From: Salinarchaeum sp. Harcht-Bsk1
GTDB taxonomy: Archaea > Halobacteriota > Halobacteria > Halobacteriales > Salinarchaeaceae
Assembly: GCF_000403645.1 (NCBI RefSeq)
Contig: NC_021313.1
Coordinates: forward strand, 930,001 to 994,000
Length of the DNA stretch: 64,000 nt
Reading direction: 5' to 3'
Shown here: piece after piece, positions 35,684-43,269 of the stretch
Layout of the letters: each line of letters opens with the position of its first letter
Numbering within the stretch: the stretch's first letter is position 1
Made by a program: the position numbers and the translations under genes
The notes under the pieces: model-generated
The model's database searches: none
Told to the model about the DNA's origin: nothing
The model's input: the letters and a program-made list of their open reading frames with translations, nothing else

Positions 35684-36091
35684 ATGGAAGAACCTCGAGA
35701 GCTGGGGACACCAGATACACAGTCAATTGATGAGGGTACCGGTTCTTCGGGGCGTGAGAGATCGATCGCCCCCGATACGATTCTGTCGGCAGTAGCGAAC
35801 GAGCACCGACGCGCTACGCTCCACGCCCTGGACGGCGCCTCCGGGGAGACACTAGCGTACGATGACCTCGTCGATCGCGTTGCGGATCGGGTTCGGAACG
35901 AAGACCCGAGACTGGAATCAGACGAACACCGACAACGCGTCCGAATCGAACTGCACCATACACACCTTCCAAAACTGGAGGAGGCTCGGATGATCGACTA
36001 CGAGGCTGAAACGGGGCGGGTCCAGTTCGTCGGCGGTGAACTGGAACAGCAACTCCTCACGCTGGTTGCGCCGCACGAAGTCCACGGCTGA
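35684..36091 (+). CDS. Winged-helix protein of the haloarchaeal DUF7344 type
   Basis: This 135-residue protein has a helix-turn-helix core: IAPDTILSAVANEHRRATLH, LAYDDLVDRVADRV, then HRQRVRIELHHTHLPKLEEA then RMIDYEAETGRVQF. This matches the haloarchaeal winged-helix proteins annotated DUF7344. The N-terminal 25 residues are polar. It follows an HTH_10 gene on the same strand after 58 bases, with a TATA-like cattatacac near 35632-35641. The DNA target is unknown. Confidence 0.8.
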   Translation: MEEPRELGTPDTQSIDEGTGSSGRERSIAPDTILSAVANEHRRATLHALDGASGETLAYDDLVDRVADRVRNEDPRLESDEHRQRVRIELHHTHLPKLEEARMIDYEAETGRVQFVGGELEQQLLTLVAPHEVHG

Positions 36092-36768
36092 ACGGTCGTG
36101 TCGGATTCGTCCCCGCCCGAATCGGGCGGGACGTTCCCCTCGGTTCCCCGTACTTCTTCGAGGAGTTCGACAGCGCCACCTCGCTCAGTCAGTTTGCCAG
36201 AAGGCGCGTCTTCTGGCCGCCCGACGATCGTCGACTTCCGCAGGCCGCGAGGCGAGATGGTCGCGAAAGCCCACCGACCAACTGGCTACCTGGTGGACTG
36301 AAAGGGCGAACCGGGCTCGCGCGTCGCTGAACGACCCCTCTCCGAGCGTTTCGTGGCCGACCGAAGTCTTGCCGAGCGTAGCGAGGCAAGGCTCGGAAGA
36401 CGAGCACAGCGAGTCTTCCGGCGGGAGGCCACGGGAGAAGCGAGCGGCGCAGCCGCGAGCAGCGAGGATATGTCGCTTGGTTCGAAAGACGCCGGAGGCG
36501 TCTTTCGTCATCACGAGAGAGCTTCGCTCTCTCGAACGACAGCGGCCGCGAGCGGGTGAGGGCTTTCGAGATCACGGTAGCGGCGTTAGTCGTCTCGAAA
36601 GCGGTCGACGGAACGGGGGCAACGAATCCGCTCCAGATCACTCAGTCTGCACCGCCACCCACTCCATATATTCTCACACGGTCGAGAGTAAATCCTCGCG
36701 GAATCGCGGCAGGGAACGGCGATGGCCGGGGGACTCAAGGGCGGGGGCGCACACACCATCACTATTCA
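36092..36768. repeat. 677-base gene-free stretch rich in perfect hairpins
   Basis: Clear inverted repeats are: 36112-36130 (9-bp arms around one base, possible terminator of the upstream gene), 36368-36390, 36394-36420 (CGGAAGAC arms), 36484-36506 (10-bp arms, GAAAGACGCC) and 36514-36534 (9-bp arms, CGAGAGAGC). Loops repeatedly read GAGC-n-n-AGCGAG. The segment at 36292-36309 (GGTGGACTGAAAGGGCGA) closely resembles 39965-39984 in another intergenic element. The reading frames here look like palindrome artefacts rather than genes. Confidence 0.65.
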
Positions 36769-37518
36769 ATGACAGATGTTCTCCTCGCCGGTGAATCGTG
36801 GTCGTCGACGTCGCTGCTGGTCAAAGGACGGGACGTCGCGACCGCGACGGAGTACACCGAGGCCGCCGATCACCTGATCGAGGCGCTGGAGTCCGTCGGC
36901 GCGTCGGTGACGCACATGCCCGGGGACGTCGTCGTACGGGACTTCCCGCGGAGCAAAGAAGCCCTCGACGAGTACGACCTCGTCCTGCTCTCGGACATCG
37001 GCGCGCAGTCGCTGCTCCTGACGCCGCAGGTTTCCGCGGGCCAGACGGACGTCAACCGCTGCCGGCTCCTCGGCGAGTGGGTCGCCGAGGGCGGCGCGCT
37101 CGGGATGCTCGGGGGCTACACCAGCTTCGCCGGCGAGGGCGGCGCCGCGGGCTACGCCCGGACGGAACTCGCGGACGTGCTGCCCGTCGAGATCGCCCAC
37201 CACGACGACCGCGTGGAGACGCCGGAGGGCGCGGTGCCCCAGAACGTCGGCCTGTCGGAGCTCCCCGAGGAGTGGCCCCACGTGCTCGGCTACAACAAGC
37301 TGACCGCCGATCCAGACGCCGAGGTGCTCGCGCGAGTGCGCGACGACCCGCTGGTCGTGATCGGCGAGCACGGCGAGGGCACGACGCTGGCCTACGCGAC
37401 GGACTGCGCACCACACTGGGCGCCGATGGAGTTCCTCGAGTGGGAGCACCTGCCGGACATGTGGGACGCACTGCTGGATCGGCTGGTCCGCGCGGAGGCC
37501 GAGAGCGCGCGGGTCTGA
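36769..37518 (+). CDS. Glutamine amidotransferase-like protein
   Basis: This 249-residue protein resembles the amidotransferase-like family of STM3548 type: GESWSSTSLLVKGRDVATAT, LIEALESVGASVTHMPGDVV, YDLVLLSDIGAQSLLL, WVAEGGALGMLGGYTSFAGEG and YATDCAPHWAP. The classic nucleophile Cys is not in a GLCxG context, so true glutaminase activity is doubtful; members occur in sugar-metabolism contexts. The ATG at 36769 gives the canonical start. Confidence 0.8.
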   Translation: MTDVLLAGESWSSTSLLVKGRDVATATEYTEAADHLIEALESVGASVTHMPGDVVVRDFPRSKEALDEYDLVLLSDIGAQSLLLTPQVSAGQTDVNRCRLLGEWVAEGGALGMLGGYTSFAGEGGAAGYARTELADVLPVEIAHHDDRVETPEGAVPQNVGLSELPEEWPHVLGYNKLTADPDAEVLARVRDDPLVVIGEHGEGTTLAYATDCAPHWAPMEFLEWEHLPDMWDALLDRLVRAEAESARV

Positions 37519-37638
37519 ATCGGCCAGTCGCACCGGCCTGAATCGGCCGGTCGTGTCCGATCACGGAGCCGCGCTGCCGCTCGGCGTTCCAGACACTCCG
37601 CCGGCACATTTATCCGGTTCATTGCCGGAGCGATAAAC

Positions 37639-38154
37639 ATGGAGTTTCGCGTCGTGCAGGGAGACATCGCCGCCAAGTCGGCGGACGCGCTCGTCAACGC
37701 CGCGGGCACGAGTCTCCAGATGGGGAGTGGCGTCGCGGGTGCGTTGCGCCGTGGTGGCGGCGAGGCGCTGAACGAGGCGGCGGTCGCGGAGGGCCCGGTG
37801 GACCTCGGCGAGGTCGCGGTCACGGACGCGTTCGACCTCGACGCCGAGTACGTGATCCACGCGGCGGCGATGCCACACTACGGCGACGGAGAGGCGACCG
37901 CGCGGAGCATCCGGAGCGCGACCCGGAACGCGCTCGCGACGGCGGAGTCCCTGGGCGTCGAATCGCTCGTCATGCCTGCGCTTGGCTGTGGCGTGGCCGG
38001 GTTCGAGTACGAGGAGGGCGTCGGAATTATCGCGGAGGTCCTCGATAGCTGGGAGTCGGAGACGCTCGACGACGTCCGGCTGATCGCCTACGCCGACGAG
38101 GAGTACGAGGCGATGCGACGCGTCGCTGGAGCGTACGACGGGTACCGGGAGTAA
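37639..38154 (+). CDS. Macro-domain (ADP-ribose-binding) protein
   Basis: This 171-residue single macro domain starts VVQGDIAAKSADALVNAAGT, with the adenine-binding Asp in GDI. The diphosphate loops are GSGVAGALRRGGG and PALGCGVAGFEYEEG. Such proteins bind or hydrolyse ADP-ribose derivatives, possibly acting on ADP-ribosylated proteins. It is a single gene, 120 bases after the amidotransferase-like gene. Confidence 0.9.
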   Translation: MEFRVVQGDIAAKSADALVNAAGTSLQMGSGVAGALRRGGGEALNEAAVAEGPVDLGEVAVTDAFDLDAEYVIHAAAMPHYGDGEATARSIRSATRNALATAESLGVESLVMPALGCGVAGFEYEEGVGIIAEVLDSWESETLDDVRLIAYADEEYEAMRRVAGAYDGYRE

Positions 38155-38193
38155 CGAGCCGGCAGCGAAATTGGTGCGGTCTGGCGCCGACGA

Positions 38194-38577
38194 TTACTCG
38201 ACAGTGTTGCCCTGCTCGTCGACGACCGTGGGCTCGCCAGCGTCCGGGGAGCCGCTATCGGCGTCGGCAGCGGCGGCCGTTCCGTCGGCGTCGGCCGCCG
38301 ACTCCGCAGCCGCTTCCTCCTCGACGGGCTCGGCCTCGTCGATCGCGGACTCGGCGAGCAGCGACTCGACGTCGACGTCGTGCTCGGTCGCGATCGCTTC
38401 GAGGATGAGCCGCTGCTTCTCGTTCTCTTTCTCCAGCCGATCGAGGCGTGCGGTGGACTCGTCGACGGACTCCTCGAGGTTGACCATCCGCCGCTGGAGG
38501 TCCTTGATCTGCTCGTAGAGCGTCTCCGCCGTGTCTGCGAGCTTCTGTACCTTCTTTGCGGTGCCGCCAAGTCCCAT
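38194..38577 (-). CDS. Haloarchaeal coiled-coil protein (DUF5798 type)
   Basis: This 127-residue protein begins GLGGTAKKVQKLADTAETLY and continues as a heptad-like helix to about residue 70 (LQRRMVNLEESVDESTARLD). The C-terminal 45 residues are Ala/Asp/Glu rich and disordered. The N-terminus matches the haloarchaeal DUF5798 family as I recall it. No function is known. The ATG at 38577 is preferred to one 20 codons upstream. Confidence 0.8.
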   Translation of the reverse strand: MGLGGTAKKVQKLADTAETLYEQIKDLQRRMVNLEESVDESTARLDRLEKENEKQRLILEAIATEHDVDVESLLAESAIDEAEPVEEEAAAESAADADGTAAAADADSGSPDAGEPTVVDEQGNTVE

Positions 38578-38737
38578 GGGCAGCCGTCCGGTTTCGAACG
38601 CTGTGGGTCTTCCGGTCCCGACGGGATTTGGCGGCACCCGCGCTGGCCCGAGCGGCGAGCACGGCGGGATTGCAAGCGCTCAGGTGCTCCGTCCGCCGAA
38701 CGCCGTCCTTAAGCGCCCGCCACCCAGATTCCGGAGT

Positions 38738-39157
38738 ATGGATCGACTGCGGCTCCCCGCACTCGCCGGGACCGTCGTCTCCCTCCTCACCGCGGTGGCG
38801 GTGCTGGTGCCGTACGTCCTCGCCGACGCCGGCGCCGACACGATCGCGACCTACTACGACTTCGGGCTCGTCACGGGGCTGACGGTGCTCATGGTCGCGC
38901 TCGTCACCCTCGTCGTGTTCGCCTCGGGCTGGCGCGGCCGCTCGGATCCGGCGACCGCCGCCGGCGCAGCCCTCGGCCTCGGGTTCGTCGCGACGCTGCT
39001 CGCGGCGAGTTGGGCACTGGCGGTGCCCTACGACGTCGTCGTCCAGTTGACGACCGAGTCCTGGTTCGAGTACCACCGCTGGGCCGTCGTCGGCAGTTCG
39101 GTCGCGATGGTGGTCTGCGGGCTGTGGTACGCCTACGTGCTCCGGCTGTTCTGGTGA
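38738..39157 (+). CDS. Haloarchaeal four-helix membrane protein
   Basis: This 139-residue protein has four hydrophobic segments: LPALAGTVVSLLTAVAVLVP, GLVTGLTVLMVALVTLVVFA, AAGAALGLGFVATLLAASWA and WAVVGSSVAMVVCGLWYAYV. Short polar loops separate them. The layout resembles the haloarchaeal DUF7548 family. A TTAAGCG element 29 bases before the ATG fits a leaderless promoter. No function is known. Confidence 0.78.
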   Translation: MDRLRLPALAGTVVSLLTAVAVLVPYVLADAGADTIATYYDFGLVTGLTVLMVALVTLVVFASGWRGRSDPATAAGAALGLGFVATLLAASWALAVPYDVVVQLTTESWFEYHRWAVVGSSVAMVVCGLWYAYVLRLFW

Positions 39158-39273
39158 GTGCGCTTCGGTGGCGACGCGAGCCACGACGCTGGCTCGATCA
39201 CCCCGGTTACGTGTGTCGATTTTCGTCCGCTCGCTCCGAAAGGTACTTCCCCAACGGACCGATATTATCGGTC

Positions 39274-39577
39274 GGACTAGGCCGGGCAGCTAGGCCCTGC
39301 TCCTCGCCCGCGAAATGGTCTTGAGCGGGGGCCGAACGCCCGGGGCGTCCGGTCAAACCCGACCGGGCCCCGGAAGCCGACGTCGAAGCCTCGTCCGTCG
39401 GGGACGACGGTCCACGGCGATCGCCTGCAGGGGCGACCCGTCGTGGTTAACCGGTGGCAGCCGTCAGGCGCGGAAGCGAGCAGCGGACCACCGGACAGTC
39501 GTCGCTCGCCGGGTCGCGGGGTGGAGGAGGCGACCGGGCTGACCCGGACGGGAACGATCGGGCAACTCGGGCCGTCC
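39274..39577 (+). ncRNA. Signal recognition particle 7S RNA
   Basis: No protein-coding pattern is convincing here, but the hallmark SRP helix 8 is present at 39463-39484: GTCAGG, then GGAA, then GAGCAGC, in the symmetric-loop order bound by SRP54. A GGTCAAACCCGACCGGGCCC stretch at 39350-39370, followed by CGGAAG, matches what I remember of haloarchaeal 7S RNAs. The ends GGAC (39274) and GTCC (39574) pair. The 304-base length equals the usual haloarchaeal size. Ends are accurate to a few bases. Confidence 0.85.
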
Positions 39578-39616
39578 ACCATTCATCTCGGCTATCATCA
39601 AAACGCTTGAGCTATG

Positions 39617-40131
39617 GTTCTGGAGTTGCAGTTTCCTCCGAAAGCCCCCGATCGCTCGAGGGCTGCGGCTCGCTGCGCTCCTCAGTCGCTGTGCTCCCTG
39701 CGGTGCTTACTTCGCCTCGCACCGTCGAGCGATCGGCCCCTTTCGATGCCCCACCCGCCTCACTCCTCCCCAACCTTCTGCGCTCCTCGCTCCGCTGCGG
39801 TGCCTGAGGCGAAGCCTCAGACTTGCTGGATTTCCGATCCAGCATCGCTCGGCCCTCGCACGCTTGCTGGCGACGGCCGCTCGCCCGCGTCGGGGCTCGC
39901 GACCGCGCCAGCGCCCGCCGACGTGGACCACCGGGGTTTCGCGGTGTTGAACAAACTCATTTGGGTGGGACTGGAAGGGGCCGACCGCTCGCGCCACGTC
40001 ACGAAGCAAGCACTGGACTGAGCGAGCGGCAGCGAGCGAAGGAAGCGCGCAACGAGTGAGGTGGCGCGAGCGGGAGGGGCTTCCAAGGTTGCTGTAGAAG
40101 CTGCCGCCGTCTCGCAGCAAAACTCCAAAAC
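39617..40131. repeat. Nested-palindrome intergenic element of about 515 bases
   Basis: This gene-free stretch is bounded by imperfect terminal inverted repeats (GTTCTGGAGTTGC at 39617-39629 against GCAAAACTCCAAAAC at 40117-40131). A second pair lies inside them (39640-39658 against 40067-40083). A perfect 13-bp pair (CCGCTCGCGCCAC at 39985-39997 and its complement at 40061-40073) encloses 63 bases of GAGCGAGCGGCAGCGAGCG-type sequence. Preceding it, 39965-39984 (GGTGGGACTGGAAGGGGCCG) resembles 36292-36309. No coding sequence is supported. It may be a mobile or structured-RNA element recurring in haloarchaea. Confidence 0.6.
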
Positions 40132-40145
40132 GAAATTCCGAACAG

Positions 40146-41117
40146 CTACTCGTGGCCGTAGATTTCGACGGGCTCGTAGGGCTCCTCGAGGTACTCGAGA
40201 TCGGAGTCGGACAGGTCGATCTCGACGGCCTCGACGGCCTGTTCGAGGTGCTCGACGCTCGTGGTCCCCAGGATCGGCGCGGTGACCCACTCCTTGTGGA
40301 AGTGCCAGGCGAGCGCGAGCTGGGCCATCGTCACGCCCTTCTCCTCGGCGAGTTCCTGCACGCGGCTGTTGATCTCCCGCCCTGCACCTTCGTGGTACGG
40401 CAGGCCGATGTTGTTCTTCTCGTGGTCGCCCCGGGTCGTCTCGTCGAACTCCTCGTGGGGCCGAGTCAGGTAGCCGCCGCCGAGCGGGCTCCAGGGCATG
40501 ACGCCAATATTCTCGCGGTCACAGAGCGGCAGCATCTCGCGTTCCTCCTCGCGGTAGGTCAGGTGGTAGAGGTTCTGCATCGTCTCGAAGCGCGCGAGGT
40601 CCTCCCGGTCGCTGGTGTGCAGCGCCTCTGCAAACTGGTGGGCGTACATCGACGAAGCGCCGATGTGGCGGACCTTGCCGCGACGGACGGCGTCGTCGAG
40701 CGCGCGGAGCGTGGTCTCGATGGGCGTCTCGTAGTCCCAGCGGTGGATCTGGTAGAGGTCGACGGTGTCCATCCCGAGCCGGTCGAGGCTGTGGTCGAGT
40801 TCCTGCTCGATGGTCTTCCGGGAGAGGCCCTCCGCGTTGCGGTGTTCCTTGGCGCCCGGCCAGCGGACCTTCGTCGCGATGGTGAGCCGGTCGCGATCGT
40901 ACTCGGAGAGGACATCGCCGAGGATCTCCTCGCTCTCGCCGCTGCTGTAGACGTTGGCGGTGTCGAAGAAGGTGATCCCGAGGTCGAGCGCGCGCTCGAT
41001 AATCTCGCGGGACTCGTCCTCGTCGAGCATCCACTCGTCCTGGCTGCCGAAGCTCATACAGCCCAGACAGATCTTCGAGACTTCCATTCCGGTCGAACCG
41101 AGAGTCGTGTACTCCAT
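40146..41117 (-). CDS. Aldo/keto reductase
   Basis: This 323-residue NADP-dependent oxidoreductase of the AKR fold has the catalytic tetrad context: FDTANVYSSGESEEILG (Asp, Tyr), ATKVRWPG (Lys) and YQIHRWDYETPIE (His). The phosphate-binding end is TAPILGTTSVEHLEQAV. It resembles YajO/YghZ-like members. The substrate is unknown. The ATG at 41117 starts MEYTTLGSTGMEV, as in the family; a longer frame is not conserved. Confidence 0.92.
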   Translation of the reverse strand: MEYTTLGSTGMEVSKICLGCMSFGSQDEWMLDEDESREIIERALDLGITFFDTANVYSSGESEEILGDVLSEYDRDRLTIATKVRWPGAKEHRNAEGLSRKTIEQELDHSLDRLGMDTVDLYQIHRWDYETPIETTLRALDDAVRRGKVRHIGASSMYAHQFAEALHTSDREDLARFETMQNLYHLTYREEEREMLPLCDRENIGVMPWSPLGGGYLTRPHEEFDETTRGDHEKNNIGLPYHEGAGREINSRVQELAEEKGVTMAQLALAWHFHKEWVTAPILGTTSVEHLEQAVEAVEIDLSDSDLEYLEEPYEPVEIYGHE

Positions 41118-41224
41118 ACCAGACGTGTCCCAACCCCGCCTCAAATACCTCGCGCCCACCCACGTGGGCTGCCGGCTCGTGGTCGACGCCGACTCCGATC
41201 CACGACGATCGCACCGTTGCCGGT

Positions 41225-41342
41225 CGCACCAGTAACGGGCACACGACGAACAGTCGCACCAGGTACGGACAGCAACGAAGGATCACACCAGGAAAGGACA
41301 CCGAGGAACGATCGCACCAGGGACGGTCACACGACGAACGAT
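41225..41342. repeat. Four tandem copies of a 29-30 bp unit
   Basis: The units start at 41225, 41255, 41284 and 41313. They share CGCACCAG near the start and ACGACGAACGAT-like ends. A partial copy lies at each end (41210-41224 and 41343 on). They fill the gap between the aldo/keto reductase promoter side and the end of the acetyltransferase. There are no unique spacers. Confidence 0.6.
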
Positions 41343-41384
41343 CGCATCACGACTCCTCGCCGCCTCCGCGCCACGGGACGCCAG

Positions 41385-41906
41385 TCAGTCTTCGAAACCG
41401 ATCCGGTAGACGGCATGCTCGTGCGGGTCGCCGGCGAGGTCGATGTCCGTCGTCTCCTCGAACACGAGGTCGTTGGCCTCGAGGAAGGATCGCGCCCGTT
41501 CGTTGTCGACGAGCACCGCGACGGAAATCCCGTCGATCATGTCCGGGAGCCACTCGACTGCCGAGGCGAGCAAGGCGGAGCCGACGCCCTCGCGCCAGTG
41601 CGCGGGATCGACGTAGAGGTCCCGAATCTCGCCGCCCAGTCCGGCGACGAACGCCGAGGTCCCGGTGTAGCGCGCTCGGACGAACCCGACCACGTCGCCG
41701 TCGTCCGTCTCCGCGACGAGGAACGGACCGGGCTCCGCGGCGACGTCCTCGTCGAGTTCCTCGAGGTACTCCTCCTCGGTCGGTCGGACCTGCGCGTCGA
41801 TCACGTCGGCCGAAACGATCCCCCGGTACCCGACTCGCCAGGCCCGGTTGTGGGCGTCGATCGCGGCGCGGAAGTCGTCGAGACCGGCCGGCTGGCGAAT
41901 CTCCAT
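41385..41906 (-). CDS. GNAT-family N-acetyltransferase
   Basis: This 173-residue acetyl-CoA-dependent transferase has the acetyl-CoA-binding motif RDLYVDPAHWREGVGSALLA (about residues 103-122). The N-terminal part contains HNRAWRVGYRGIVSADVIDA, and the C-terminal FLEANDLVFEE is typical. The acceptor substrate is unknown. The ATG at 41906 is preferred because the longer frame upstream is not conserved. Confidence 0.88.
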   Translation of the reverse strand: MEIRQPAGLDDFRAAIDAHNRAWRVGYRGIVSADVIDAQVRPTEEEYLEELDEDVAAEPGPFLVAETDDGDVVGFVRARYTGTSAFVAGLGGEIRDLYVDPAHWREGVGSALLASAVEWLPDMIDGISVAVLVDNERARSFLEANDLVFEETTDIDLAGDPHEHAVYRIGFED

Positions 41907-42070
41907 GGAGCCCGGTTGGACGGAGGTTCTGATGGCGGTTTCGGTCCGTGATCGGCAGTGTCGACCGGCGACGATACGTCGGGCGACGACGCCAGAAGGT
42001 CGAACTAGATGACTACACCAGTAGTCAAGCGTCACCAATCTTTATCACCCGGACGCACCAACAAGGGACG

Positions 42071-42592
42071 ATGCCACCGACAGACCCCCACGAGAGGCGC
42101 CAGCGAGCAGATCGCTGGCTGGCCGACGGCGCCGGCGGGCTCGCGATCGTCGTCGCGGTGGGCGGGCGGGACGTCCAGCGCGTCGACGGCCTCGCGGACG
42201 CGGTCGCGGACCTCGCCGGACCGGCGCTCGCCAACGTACACGTCGTGCACGCCTACACGCCCGAGCAGTTCGACGAGACCACCGATCGACTCAATTTCCC
42301 CGACGACGCGCCACCGGAGCCGGACGAGGTCGCACGGCGCACGAAAGCGGTCCGCGACCTCGTCGACCGCCTGGAGACCGCGACGGCCGAGGACGCCACC
42401 CGGATCGAGGTCCACGGGACCGTGAACGAGGACGCCGGCGAAGCGATCGTCGACCTCGCGACCGACGTCGAGGCGGACCGCGTGCTCGTCGGCGGCCGGA
42501 AACGGTCGCCCGCGGGCAAGGCCGTGTTCGGGAGCACCGCCCAGCACGTCCTCCTCAACGCGGACTGTCCCGTCACCTTCGTCCGCGACTGA
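42071..42592 (+). CDS. Universal stress protein (UspA) family protein
   Basis: This 173-residue single-domain UspA-like protein has GLAIVVAVGGRDVQRV as the first strand. The nucleotide-binding C-terminal motif is VLVGGRKRSPAGKAVFGSTA then QHVLLNADCPV, which includes the G-2X-G-9X-G(S/T) pattern, so ATP binding is likely. It begins with a polar 20-residue N-terminus. It diverges from the acetyltransferase. Confidence 0.88.
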   Translation: MPPTDPHERRQRADRWLADGAGGLAIVVAVGGRDVQRVDGLADAVADLAGPALANVHVVHAYTPEQFDETTDRLNFPDDAPPEPDEVARRTKAVRDLVDRLETATAEDATRIEVHGTVNEDAGEAIVDLATDVEADRVLVGGRKRSPAGKAVFGSTAQHVLLNADCPVTFVRD

Positions 42593-42734
42593 GCGAGTAC
42601 GCGACCCGGCGGCCGATCGCACGGCCCGCGGTGCTCGCAACTCCTGGACGGAAATCCTGTACGAACGTCGAAACCGCGTTGCCACGACTGACTTGCAGTT
42701 CGATTTTTCACACTCCCCGCCCAACGATCAACCT

Positions 42735-42740
42735 GGGAGG
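42735..42740 (+). promoter_or_regulatory. Shine-Dalgarno (GGGAGG) of the PEBP gene
   Basis: This motif is complementary to the 16S rRNA 3' end and lies 10 bases before the ATG at 42751. It settles the start of the phosphatidylethanolamine-binding-like gene and shows a leadered transcript. Confidence 0.65.
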
Positions 42741-42750
42741 AACCCACGCC

Positions 42751-43203
42751 ATGTCCGAACTCACACTCACAAGTCCGGCGTTCGCGGACGGGGAGCCGAT
42801 TCCCGACGAGTACGGCTACGAAGCACGGAACGTCAACCCACCCTTGCGCATCGAGGGCGCGCCCGACGCGGCGGAGTCGATCGTCCTCCTGATGGACGAC
42901 CCCGACGCCGTCGAGCCTGCGGGCAAGGTCTGGGACCACTGGACGGTCTTCGACCTCGATCCCGAACTGACCGAGATCCCCGAGGACTGGGACGTCGAGG
43001 GAACGGAAGGCCGCAACGACTACGGCGAGGTCGGCTACGGCGGCCCGAACCCGCCGGACGGCGAGCACACCTACCGCTTCCGCGTCTACGCGCTCGATCG
43101 GTCCCTGGACACCGCCGGCGTCGAGACCAAGGACGCCGTCGAGGCGGCGATGGACGGCCACGTCCTCGCACAGGACACGCTCACCGGGACCTACGCGCCC
43201 TGA
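42751..43203 (+). CDS. YbhB/YbcL (PEBP, Raf-kinase-inhibitor-like) family protein
   Basis: This 150-residue protein has the PEBP ligand-pocket motifs: YEARNVNPPLRIEGAPD, VLLMDDPDAVEP, WDHWTVFDLDP, GYGGPNPPDGEHTYRFRVYA and the C-terminal LAQDTLTGTY. The role in archaea is unknown, with proposed binding of phosphorylated or lipid ligands. A good ribosome-binding site supports the start. Confidence 0.92.
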   Translation: MSELTLTSPAFADGEPIPDEYGYEARNVNPPLRIEGAPDAAESIVLLMDDPDAVEPAGKVWDHWTVFDLDPELTEIPEDWDVEGTEGRNDYGEVGYGGPNPPDGEHTYRFRVYALDRSLDTAGVETKDAVEAAMDGHVLAQDTLTGTYAP

Positions 43204-43269
43204 TTCGAGCCGAAACCACGAACGCAGCCGAGGAATCGTCACTCACTCTCTCTCTCTCTTGACGAATCG

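Noticed and set aside
39315-39582. Several short ORFs across the SRP RNA
   Set aside because: They cross a structured RNA with clear SRP signature and have no protein features.
43243-43262. CT-dinucleotide run after the PEBP gene as a phase-variable site
   Set aside because: It lies in the gap after both convergent stops and is too short to argue for a function; it may be part of a terminator.
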